DNA of 56,736 bases from CBFIHN01 sp965662575. GTDB taxonomy: Bacteria; Pseudomonadota; Gammaproteobacteria; Francisellales; CACEW01. The notes below the pieces were generated by a model. It saw nothing but the letters and a program-made list of their open reading frames with translations, ran no database searches and was not told the DNA's origin. Position 1 is the first letter of the stretch; each line of letters starts with the position of its first letter. Below are positions 34,365 through 41,001 of this stretch, piece after piece. Made by a program: the position numbers and the translations under genes. Location: NCBI GenBank assembly GCA_965662575.1, contig CBFIHN010000005.1, positions 1 to 56,736 on the forward strand. The letters run 5' to 3'.

Positions 34365-35420
34365 TTAAAAGGCTTTCTGCCCGTGGCGGACAAAGGGTAG
34401 TTTGGTCATGGTTGCCGGTAACGTTTTATTGCGAATAATAACGCTAACTTGACCTTGAGCGGCTTTTGGTAGGCGTGCTATCGCAATGCCATGACCTAAC
34501 GTGGGTGAAAAAGTACCACTGGTGATAATGCCATTACCGTAGTCAGTTTGGATCGTTTGGCCCTCGCGCAGGACGCCTTTTTCTTCAAGTATGATACCGG
34601 TTAATTTGAGTGTGCTATGTTGATCCAGCAGGGCTTGCTTGCCAATAAATTGGCGATCATCATGTTTGGCAACGGTCCAAGTAAGGCCCGACTCTAATGG
34701 GGTAAAGCGTTCATCCATGTCGGTGCCATAAAGGCACATTCCAGCTTCTAGGCGTAGGGTATCTCGTGCGCCTAGGCCACAAGGCTGTACCTTAGCATCC
34801 ATTAATTTATGCCATAGAGCAATAGCATCTTGGTGTGGGAGCATGAATTCAAAGCCATCCTCCCCGGTATAGCCAGTGCGAGCAATCAGCGTATCATGCG
34901 CTGAGGTAAAGTAAAAAGGCAGGATATTGAGTAATTGTGGTTTGTTAAGATAGTGCACAAGCTTTTCTCGTGCTTTGGGGCCCTGGATGGCAATCATTGA
35001 TAAATCAGTTCGCTCGATCACGTCGACAGTGAAGGTGTGTGTTTGTTTTTGAATCCAGGCAAGATCTTTAGCCCGCGTTGCGGCATTGACTACTAGGCGG
35101 TAGTAATTGTCACTCAAGCGATAAGCCATTAAATCATCGATAATGCCGCCATTGTCATTGAGTATACAGCTGTATAAGGCCTGATTATTCGAGAGTTTGG
35201 CCACGTCATTGGCGAGTAAATAACGTAAGAACGGATAAGACTGTTCTCCTTTAATATCTATTATCACCATGTGGGAGACATCAAACATGCCAAGCTTTTG
35301 ACGAACATGGTGGTGCTCTTCAATTTGTGAGCCATAGTGTAGTGGCATTTGCCAGCCAGCAAAATCGATCATTTTGCCATGAGCAGCAATGTGTTGCTGG
35401 AATAGGGCAGTTTTCTGCAT
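34365..35420 (-). CDS. gcvT: Glycine cleavage system T protein (aminomethyltransferase)
   Basis: GcvT releases ammonia from the H-protein intermediate and makes 5,10-methylene-tetrahydrofolate. The 351-residue protein has MIDFAGWQMPLHYG at the N-terminus, MFDVSHMV, and TGYTGEDGFEFM plus the GARDTLRLEAGMCLYG folate-binding block. The ATG at 35420 has GGAAAAG about 5 nt before it; a longer in-frame start at 35453 is unlikely. It leads the gcv operon. No glycine riboswitch consensus was found in the 137 bp upstream, so regulation is not visible. Confidence 0.95.
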   Translation of the reverse strand: MQKTALFQQHIAAHGKMIDFAGWQMPLHYGSQIEEHHHVRQKLGMFDVSHMVIIDIKGEQSYPFLRYLLANDVAKLSNNQALYSCILNDNGGIIDDLMAYRLSDNYYRLVVNAATRAKDLAWIQKQTHTFTVDVIERTDLSMIAIQGPKAREKLVHYLNKPQLLNILPFYFTSAHDTLIARTGYTGEDGFEFMLPHQDAIALWHKLMDAKVQPCGLGARDTLRLEAGMCLYGTDMDERFTPLESGLTWTVAKHDDRQFIGKQALLDQHSTLKLTGIILEEKGVLREGQTIQTDYGNGIITSGTFSPTLGHGIAIARLPKAAQGQVSVIIRNKTLPATMTKLPFVRHGQKAF

Positions 35421-35557
35421 AAGCTTTTCCAGTCTAATTAGGAATGAAATCAAGCTTACTGTAAGTTCAATGATGGTGCAATCTTAATCGCCACAGATAT
35501 TTTATATTGGGCAGGATTGTTGCACATGTGTATGAAATTGTGGGTAAAATTTCGTAT

Positions 35558-35704
35558 AATGGGACTGTTGCAAGCCAATTTCTAGCGGCACTAGCGTCGT
35601 TGAAAAAAATGGAAAACTGCTCATTTATTAGGGTATAGACTCCGCTTTTTTAATTTTTTTCGTCTAGCTATTGCTCGCTATAACCCAGCTTGCAATAGCC
35701 CCAT
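35558..35704 (-). mobile_element. MITE-like inverted-repeat element, copy B
   Basis: This 147-bp copy is the reverse complement of the element at 4781-4925, with scattered substitutions. Its ends on the plus strand are ATGGGACTGTTGCAAG and TTGCAATAGCCCCAT. It lies between the gcv operon start and hpt, 31 bp upstream of the hpt ATG. It contains no gene and no clear target duplication. It may supply or interrupt promoter signals for hpt. Confidence 0.8.
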
Positions 35705-35735
35705 CATCACCGTTTTTAACTTGTAAGGCAGACAC

Positions 35736-36311
35736 ATGGCCCAAATCACCCCAACATTTATTCGTGAAGTGCAAAAAAAGGCAACCCTATTAGTCTCTGA
35801 GCAAGAGCTTACGCAAGCTTTTGATCAGTTGGCAGACGATATGACGTCTGTGTTGGCAGATAAAAACCCGGTGTTTTTGACAGTCATGAATGGTGGATTG
35901 ATGACCATGAGTGAGCTTGCTAAGCGTCTTAATTTTCCGGCCGTGATGGATTATATTCATGCTTCTCGCTATCAAGGTGAAACAACAGGTGGCAGTAGTA
36001 TTCATTGGAAGCGTGAGCCATCTCAAAAGTTGATTGAAGGTCGTTGTGTTGTGATTGTTGATGATGTGCTTGATGGGGGTATTACTTTGTCAGCAATCAT
36101 CGACTATTGCCAAGGTAATGGTGCTAGAGAAGTTTATACCGCCGTGATGCTAGATAAACCTGAGGGCCGAGAGTCTGGCGCCTTAGCTAAAGCCGACTTC
36201 ACGGGATTAGAAATTGAGAATAGATATGTCTATGGCTTTGGTTTGGACTATCATGAGTATTTGCGGAATGTGCCTGCTATTTATGCGGTGGCAGAGGAGC
36301 ACATGATTTAG
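35736..36311 (+). CDS. hpt: Hypoxanthine-guanine phosphoribosyltransferase
   Basis: The enzyme salvages hypoxanthine/guanine to IMP/GMP with PRPP. The 191-residue protein contains the type I PRTase PRPP-binding loop VVIVDDVLDGGITLSAI near residue 105 and an N-terminal MNGGLMTMSELAKRL. The C-terminal hood with YVYGFGLDYHEYLRN is usual for the family. It is monocistronic, bracketed by MITE sequence on both sides (copy B upstream, a partial end starting at its stop codon). Preference for hypoxanthine or guanine cannot be read from the sequence. Confidence 0.92.
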   Translation: MAQITPTFIREVQKKATLLVSEQELTQAFDQLADDMTSVLADKNPVFLTVMNGGLMTMSELAKRLNFPAVMDYIHASRYQGETTGGSSIHWKREPSQKLIEGRCVVIVDDVLDGGITLSAIIDYCQGNGAREVYTAVMLDKPEGRESGALAKADFTGLEIENRYVYGFGLDYHEYLRNVPAIYAVAEEHMI

Positions 36312-36348
36312 CGATTGTTCGCTATACACCGGGTTGTAACAGCTCCAT
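36311..36348 (-). mobile_element. Partial MITE end next to the hpt stop
   Basis: The 38-bp stretch, ending in GTAACAGCTCCAT, aligns at about 30 of 38 positions with the right end of copy B. It begins at the last base of the hpt stop codon. It is a degenerate or truncated terminal copy. Confidence 0.65.
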
Positions 36349-36379
36349 TCAGTACGCGGCTACTTGATAAACAAAATGC

Positions 36380-36407
36380 TTGACGCTGTAAAACAAATCT
36401 GTATAAT
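36380..36407 (+). promoter_or_regulatory. Sigma-70 promoter of the tRNA-Ala-Glu-Arg cluster
   Basis: TTGACG (36380-36385) and a perfect TATAAT (36402-36407) are 16 bp apart, 14 bp before the tRNA-Ala gene. The short C-containing discriminator (TCGCCTC) is typical of stable-RNA promoters under ppGpp/DksA control; that control is inferred. Confidence 0.85.
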
Positions 36408-36420
36408 TCGCCTCTGTTCA

Positions 36421-36496
<76 letters not shown>

Positions 36497-36531
36497 GCTA
36501 GACTCTAAGCTGATGAACAAACAACTGTTTA

Positions 36532-36607
36532 GTCCCCATCGTCTAGTGGCCTAGGACTCCGCCCTTTCACGGCGGCAACAGGGGTTCGAACCCCCTTGGG
36601 GACGCCA
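36532..36607 (+). tRNA. tRNA-Glu (anticodon TTC)
   Basis: The 76-nt gene starts GTCCCCATCG and ends GGGGACGCCA. The anticodon stem CCGCC/GGCGG encloses a loop with TTC (the genome codes both GAA and GAG through this). T loop TTCGAAC and an encoded CCA are present. It lies 35 bp after tRNA-Ala. Confidence 0.96.
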
Positions 36608-36611
36608 TTAC

Positions 36612-36688
36612 GCGCCCGTAGCTCAGCTGGATAGAGTACCTGGCTACGAACCAGGCGGTCGGACGTTCGAATCGTTCCGGGCGCGCCA
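36612..36688 (+). tRNA. tRNA-Arg (anticodon ACG)
   Basis: The 77-nt gene starts GCGCCCG and ends CGGGCGCGCCA. The anticodon stem CCTGG/CCAGG encloses a loop with ACG, whose A34 is expected to be changed to inosine by TadA. CCA is encoded. It starts 4 bp after tRNA-Glu. Confidence 0.95.
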
Positions 36689-36736
36689 TATCTGATAAGG
36701 ACTTCAGGAGTATTCGAGACGTTGCTAAAAACACTC

Positions 36737-36757
36737 GGGTCAACCTGGGGTCAACCT
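36737..36757 (+). repeat. Two 10-bp direct repeats downstream of tRNA-Arg
   Basis: GGGTCAACCT is repeated at 36737-36746 and 36748-36757, one base apart. They lie in the 147-bp gap between tRNA-Arg and the PLD gene. A position just past a tRNA 3' end suggests an old attachment or recombinase-arm site, but there is no integrase here. Confidence 0.5.
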
Positions 36758-36835
36758 CAGGAAGTCAGATTGTTGTAACATCAATATTTTGCCGCTAATC
36801 CAAAGCCTTTTCCCAAATCGATAGATGTCGTTCGC

Positions 36836-37366
36836 TCAGTGATCATGATAACGCTTCGACTGTTTTTGTCTTAGGTGCCAGTTCTTTTCGTATAGCTTGG
36901 CAATTTTTCTATTGTTAATGATGAGCATATTTTCAGCATTAAAGTGTTGTGCAGAATAAGTAAAGTTGAATGAGCCGGTTTCGACAATGCGATCATCAAA
37001 AATCATGATTTTATTGTGTGCAATGCGTAGCTTATTATCATCCCAAACGGGAATGCCGTGGCGCATTAAGTAATACATTGATGTGCGTTGACCGCGCTTA
37101 AAATTACTTTTATCAGCGATGACTTTAACATTCACACCTTGCTTGTGTGCTGCCACCAGGGCGTCACCGATCTTGTGGTTGGTGAAACTATAAGCTTGAA
37201 CCAAAATGCTTTTTTTTGCTTGTTTAATCTGTTGAATGAGTAACGCAGTGCAATTCTGTTGTGGAGTAAAGCAAACGCGGATACTGGTGGCAGGTGAGCC
37301 TGTTGCGAATTGACTCAGAAAAAGTGAGCCCATGGTTAAACCAATGAATAAAATAGCTTTAATCAT
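36836..37366 (-). CDS. Secreted phospholipase D-like nuclease (single HKD motif)
   Basis: The 176-residue protein has a signal peptide (MIKAILFIGLTMGSLFLSQF, then ATGSPA). The mature part is a compact PLD-superfamily domain of the Nuc type. It has one HKD motif, HNKIMIFDD with GSFNFT after it, so the enzyme should be active as a dimer. The QAYSFTNHKIGDALVAAH block matches Nuc-type endonucleases of conjugative plasmids. Its ATG overlaps the ATPase gene stop by 8 bp, placing it in the permease-ATPase operon. A periplasmic or exported DNA- or phosphodiester-cleaving role is likely; the substrate is open. Confidence 0.83.
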   Translation of the reverse strand: MIKAILFIGLTMGSLFLSQFATGSPATSIRVCFTPQQNCTALLIQQIKQAKKSILVQAYSFTNHKIGDALVAAHKQGVNVKVIADKSNFKRGQRTSMYYLMRHGIPVWDDNKLRIAHNKIMIFDDRIVETGSFNFTYSAQHFNAENMLIINNRKIAKLYEKNWHLRQKQSKRYHDH

Positions 37367-38141
37367 AAATATTTTCTAGTAGGTGGTTGATCTGTCTTCG
37401 TAAGACATGGTTGGTTCGGGGCACGTCAAAGGTATTGGCAATATTATCGATGGTGAGTGTGTCTTTTTTGGCACCCGAATAGTATACCTGACCTGATTTA
37501 AGTAAAGTAATATCATCTGCATATTGTACGGCAAGTGATAGGTCATGGATTGTTGCGATAATGCCTAGGGTCTTCGAGAGTAATTGTCGTAAGCGGGTGC
37601 AAATTTGGTGTTGATAGACAATATCTAAGTGTGCGGCATATTCATCAAGGAGGAGGAATCGACTATGTGGTTTTGCCTGATTGAAGTCAATTTGTGTGAG
37701 GGCGCGAGCAAGATGAACCCGTTGCTGTTCGCCACCAGAAAGCTGGTATAACGTCTTGTCTTTTAATGACTGTGCATGAACGGCTTCCAGTGCCTGCTCA
37801 ATAGCTTGCTTTCTTTGAGATCGATTATCTGGGTGGCTATAACGCCCGAAGCCCACAATCGTTGCGACATCAAAGTCAAACGATACCGTTGGTTGTTGTT
37901 CTAAGATCGATAAACGTTGTGCTCGTGTTGTCTGTGAATACTGATGTAAAGGCTGTTGGTCAAGAAAGACATTTCCGCTGGTGGGTTTTTTACTCGCACT
38001 GAGCTGTTTAATCAAGCTGGTCTTACCACTGCCGTTTGCACCAATGATCATATGCAGTTTATTGGTATTTGCTTTAAAGCAAACCTGCTTGAGAATCTGA
38101 TGATTTTTAATGTGCCAGCTAAGTTGGGTTGTGGTTAACAC
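37359..38141 (-). CDS. ABC transporter ATPase, iron-siderophore/heme/cobalamin type
   Basis: The protein has 260 residues when started at the GTG at 38141, which has AGAAGGA about 8 nt before it and follows the permease stop closely; a longer frame to 38243 lies inside the permease gene. Motifs are Walker A GANGSGKTS, the Q-loop LEQQPTV, signature LSGGEQQR and Walker B RFLLLDEYAAHLD. They match the HmuV/FecE/BtuD group. It should energise the FecCD-type permease upstream. The transported compound is not determinable here, and no binding protein or receptor is adjacent. Confidence 0.87.
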   Translation of the reverse strand: MLTTTQLSWHIKNHQILKQVCFKANTNKLHMIIGANGSGKTSLIKQLSASKKPTSGNVFLDQQPLHQYSQTTRAQRLSILEQQPTVSFDFDVATIVGFGRYSHPDNRSQRKQAIEQALEAVHAQSLKDKTLYQLSGGEQQRVHLARALTQIDFNQAKPHSRFLLLDEYAAHLDIVYQHQICTRLRQLLSKTLGIIATIHDLSLAVQYADDITLLKSGQVYYSGAKKDTLTIDNIANTFDVPRTNHVLRRQINHLLENIYD

Positions 38142-39151
38142 CAAATAGTCCTTCTGAATAACAATGCAATAAAAAAAGGAGCGCCCAGTATGGACGTTGC
38201 AACACCCAGTGGGAGGATCCTGGGTGATAGAGCTGATAAGCAAAAGCTATATGCTAAAAGCATGAATATAGCACCTGTTAGTATTGATGCTAAAAGCAAT
38301 GGGCGATGTCTGGGGCCTAAAATGGCACGGTTAATATGAGGAACTAATAAGCCAATAAAAGCAATTGGGCCTGCGAGACTGACTGAGGCTGCAATCAATA
38401 GAGCAATAGCAATAATCGTCGTGCGGTAGGTCTTGTTAATAGGCATTCCCAAAGTAAAAGCACTGGATTCACCCAGAGCAAGTAGGTCTAAGCGGCGGCC
38501 CTGTTGATAGAGTAATATGCAGGCTAAAGAGATAATGGTGAGGTTGGGATAAATTAAGTGCCAGTCAGTGGCGTTAATGCCACCAAAGCTCCAAAACAAC
38601 GCATTGTGTACGGTGTGTGAATTGGCTATGGTCAGTAAAAAGACACTTGTGGCGGCGAGTAGTGCGTTGAGGCTCATTCCGGCAAGTAGCATCGTTGCAA
38701 CCTTGCTGCCGGTGCTAAGTTGCATAATCAATAAGAGTATTATCATCACGATTAAGCTACCAGCAAAGGCTGCTAGAGGGCGTAGCCACTGCTCGTTGCT
38801 GATAATCCAGGGGATTTTGCTGGCCAGAATCATTAATATGATAATAACTAAGCTCGCACCTGTTGAGCTGCCTAATAGGGTTGGGTCGGCTAATGGATTG
38901 CGCAGCAGGCCCTGCATGGCTGTGCCTGCCATGCCTAGTGCGGCACCCACTAATAGTGCAGCGATACAGTTTGGTATGCGTAGCTGGTATAAAATCAGGT
39001 GTTGGCTAATCGGTAATCGACTAACCTGAGTGATGCTTTTGACAATTTGCAGCAATGATAGCGGCTCAGCACCTTGGTATAACGCAAGGATAAAACATAT
39101 AGTCAGCGTCATGAGCAATAAGACAAAAATAAAGAGCAGTTGCTTATGCAC
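38135..39151 (-). CDS. FecCD-family ABC transporter permease
   Basis: This 338-residue inner-membrane protein has about nine to ten transmembrane segments, of the BtuC/FecCD family. The N-terminal domain LPISQHLILYQLRIPNCI contains the Arg-x-Pro family pattern, and LGMAGTAMQGLLRNPLADPT is the conserved 'Q-G-x-x-x-N-P-L-A-D-P' block. GPIAFIGLLVPHINR is the other signature. It overlaps the ATPase start by 7 bp. A single permease gene implies a homodimer. Iron-siderophore, heme or cobalamin are the usual cargos. Confidence 0.9.
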   Translation of the reverse strand: MHKQLLFIFVLLLMTLTICFILALYQGAEPLSLLQIVKSITQVSRLPISQHLILYQLRIPNCIAALLVGAALGMAGTAMQGLLRNPLADPTLLGSSTGASLVIIILMILASKIPWIISNEQWLRPLAAFAGSLIVMIILLLIMQLSTGSKVATMLLAGMSLNALLAATSVFLLTIANSHTVHNALFWSFGGINATDWHLIYPNLTIISLACILLYQQGRRLDLLALGESSAFTLGMPINKTYRTTIIAIALLIAASVSLAGPIAFIGLLVPHINRAILGPRHRPLLLASILTGAIFMLLAYSFCLSALSPRILPLGVATSILGAPFFIALLFRRTIWC

Positions 39152-39221
39152 GGGGAGATTTGACCACTAATAAAATATCGATTAGATTATACGGTAAAGC
39201 AAGCTTAGGGTAAAAAAGTCA

Positions 39222-39479
39222 GTGAAGCAGGATTACCACTCAGGCCGAGCCTGGCAGGCAGGGCCTAAAGATAAACGCATGGTATCTAAGAAGCAAAAGC
39301 GTTGGCGGCGCCTGTTGGTACTGGCGATCATTTGCTTATTGGTTGCTTTTTATTTGCTCCACCGGTTTCAACAAAAGTTGCCACAGTCAGCGCAGTCAGT
39401 ACAAAAACCAAAAACGGTGAAAATTGCTTTAGATTTGCCGAAGCAAAAACAACACCAACCAACGCTTGCAACGGCCTAA
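39222..39479 (+). CDS. Small single-membrane-span protein, FtsN N-terminus-like
   Basis: The 85-residue product has a basic N-terminus (KDKRMVSKKQKRWRR), one transmembrane segment (LLVLAIICLLVAFYLLH) and a polar, Lys/Gln/Pro-rich tail. That layout is like the cytoplasmic-membrane-linker start of FtsN/SPOR-domain cell-division proteins, but no SPOR domain follows. It starts with GTG at 39222 (alternative ATG at 39279). It is divergent from the permease and ends 27 bp before the convergent dcd gene. The FtsN resemblance is weak and could be coincidental. Confidence 0.5.
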   Translation: MKQDYHSGRAWQAGPKDKRMVSKKQKRWRRLLVLAIICLLVAFYLLHRFQQKLPQSAQSVQKPKTVKIALDLPKQKQHQPTLATA

Positions 39480-39506
39480 GTATAAAGCATCAGTCTATAA
39501 TACCTT

Positions 39507-40091
39507 TTAAGTTTTTTTATCGTCGTACATTCGGGGCAGCGTGACACCAGTTTGACCTTGGTATTTTCCTTTGCGATCTCCGTAAGAGATTTGGCAGGCT
39601 TCGTCGGACTGTAAAAATAGCATTTGTGCGACCCCTTCGTCAGCATAAATGACAGCGGGTAAATTGGTGGTGTTGGAAAATTCTAGCGTGACATGGCCTT
39701 CCCATTCGGGTTCTAGCGGGGTGACATTAACAATAATGCCGCAGCGAGCATAAGTTGATTTCCCCAAGCAAATGACCAATATATCGCGAGGAATTTTAAA
39801 GTATTCAACCGTTCGAGCTAAAGCAAAGGAGTTCGGTGGAATAATACAAACATCTGCATGGACATCAACAAAGCTACGGCTGTCAAAATTCTTTGGGTCG
39901 ACCATCGCAGAATTAATATTGGTAAAAACCTTAAATTCGGGTGCGCAACGGACATCATAGCCATAGCTTGATGTGCCATAAGAAACAATTTTATTGCCAT
40001 CGCGCTTACAGACTTGACCTGCTTCAAATGGTTCAATCATTTTGTGGTCTCTAGCCATTTGTTGAATCCAACGGTCTGCTTTAATACTCAT
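39507..40091 (-). CDS. dcd: dCTP deaminase
   Basis: Dcd converts dCTP to dUTP, the main source of thymidylate precursors in enteric-type bacteria. The 194-residue homotrimer protein (E. coli 193) shows LGKSTYARCG and the catalytic-Glu region NVTPLEPEWEGHVTLEFSN, plus GVAQMLFLQSDE. Its ATG overlaps the mrp stop by 4 bp (ATGA). mrp-dcd pairing is seen in other gamma-proteobacteria. Confidence 0.95.
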   Translation of the reverse strand: MSIKADRWIQQMARDHKMIEPFEAGQVCKRDGNKIVSYGTSSYGYDVRCAPEFKVFTNINSAMVDPKNFDSRSFVDVHADVCIIPPNSFALARTVEYFKIPRDILVICLGKSTYARCGIIVNVTPLEPEWEGHVTLEFSNTTNLPAVIYADEGVAQMLFLQSDEACQISYGDRKGKYQGQTGVTLPRMYDDKKT

Positions 40092-40933
40092 GTTTTTGTC
40101 TCTATCTCAATGGTTGGGAAGTCATAACGCTTCGGTTGTAAGGATAGCTCAGTGGCAACTTTGCTAGCAATGGATTGATAGCATTGAGCTATCTCACTAT
40201 CTGGTTCGCTGACTGTAATCGGTTCACCGGCATCGCTTTTTTGGCGAATAGATAGGGTTAGCGGTATCTGGCCAAGCAGTTCTGTCTGGCTGTGTTGACT
40301 CAGTTGTAATCCGCCATTTTGTCCAAACAGAAAACTGGTTTGATCACAGTGGGGGCATGTAAAATAACTCATGTTTTCAATGATGCCAAGAACAGGGATG
40401 TTGACTTTCTCAAACATGCTGAGTGCTTTGCGAGCATCAATCAGAGCGAGGTCCTGCGGTGTGGTTACAATGACCGCAGCAGTTAAGGGGATTTTTTGTG
40501 CCAGTGTTAACTGAATATCTCCCGTGCCTGGTGGTAAGTCGATAATGAGGTAATCTAAATCGTGCCATTGGGTGTCATTGATTAATTGTTGCAATGCTTT
40601 GCTGACCATGGGGCCACGCCATACCATAGGCGAATCAACATCAATTAAGTAACCAATTGACATGGTTTGTAATTGATAGCGGATGACTGGCTCAAGTGAT
40701 TGTTTATCTTTGCTTGTCGGGCGTTCATTGCTACCCAAGAGGTGAGGCTGGCTGGGGCCATAAATATCAGCATCTAACAGACCAACTTTGGCACCTTGCT
40801 GTTGTAGTGCCAGGGCTAAGTTAACGCTAGTGGTTGATTTGCCGACTCCTCCTTTGCCTGAGGCAATGGCAATCATATTTTTAATGTGCGGATGGCCTTG
40901 CAATCCAGTGCGAATTTGGTGCTTATTAATCAT
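40088..40933 (-). CDS. mrp: Iron-sulfur cluster carrier Mrp/ApbC
   Basis: This P-loop ATPase carries [4Fe-4S] clusters to apoproteins. In 281 residues it has the deviant Walker A GKGGVGKSTTSVNLAL, VGLLDADIYGPSQP, DYLIIDLPPGTGD and the Cys-x2-Cys of YFTCPHCDQTS, which binds the cluster at the dimer interface. The N-terminal MIP18-like domain of the long E. coli-type form (369 residues) is absent; the short form is seen in many bacteria. It overlaps dcd. Confidence 0.93.
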   Translation of the reverse strand: MINKHQIRTGLQGHPHIKNMIAIASGKGGVGKSTTSVNLALALQQQGAKVGLLDADIYGPSQPHLLGSNERPTSKDKQSLEPVIRYQLQTMSIGYLIDVDSPMVWRGPMVSKALQQLINDTQWHDLDYLIIDLPPGTGDIQLTLAQKIPLTAAVIVTTPQDLALIDARKALSMFEKVNIPVLGIIENMSYFTCPHCDQTSFLFGQNGGLQLSQHSQTELLGQIPLTLSIRQKSDAGEPITVSEPDSEIAQCYQSIASKVATELSLQPKRYDFPTIEIETKT

Positions 40934-41001
40934 GGTGGCAACTATTTATGATATGTCATGGAATTGGTGAGCTGTAAGCTTGTCGTTTTCATGTGTTTCC
41001 A

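Noticed and set aside
35421..35557. Glycine riboswitch upstream of gcvT
   Set aside because: No tandem GG-rich aptamer cores or the usual conserved loops could be found; the stretch is AT-rich with no matching stem pattern.
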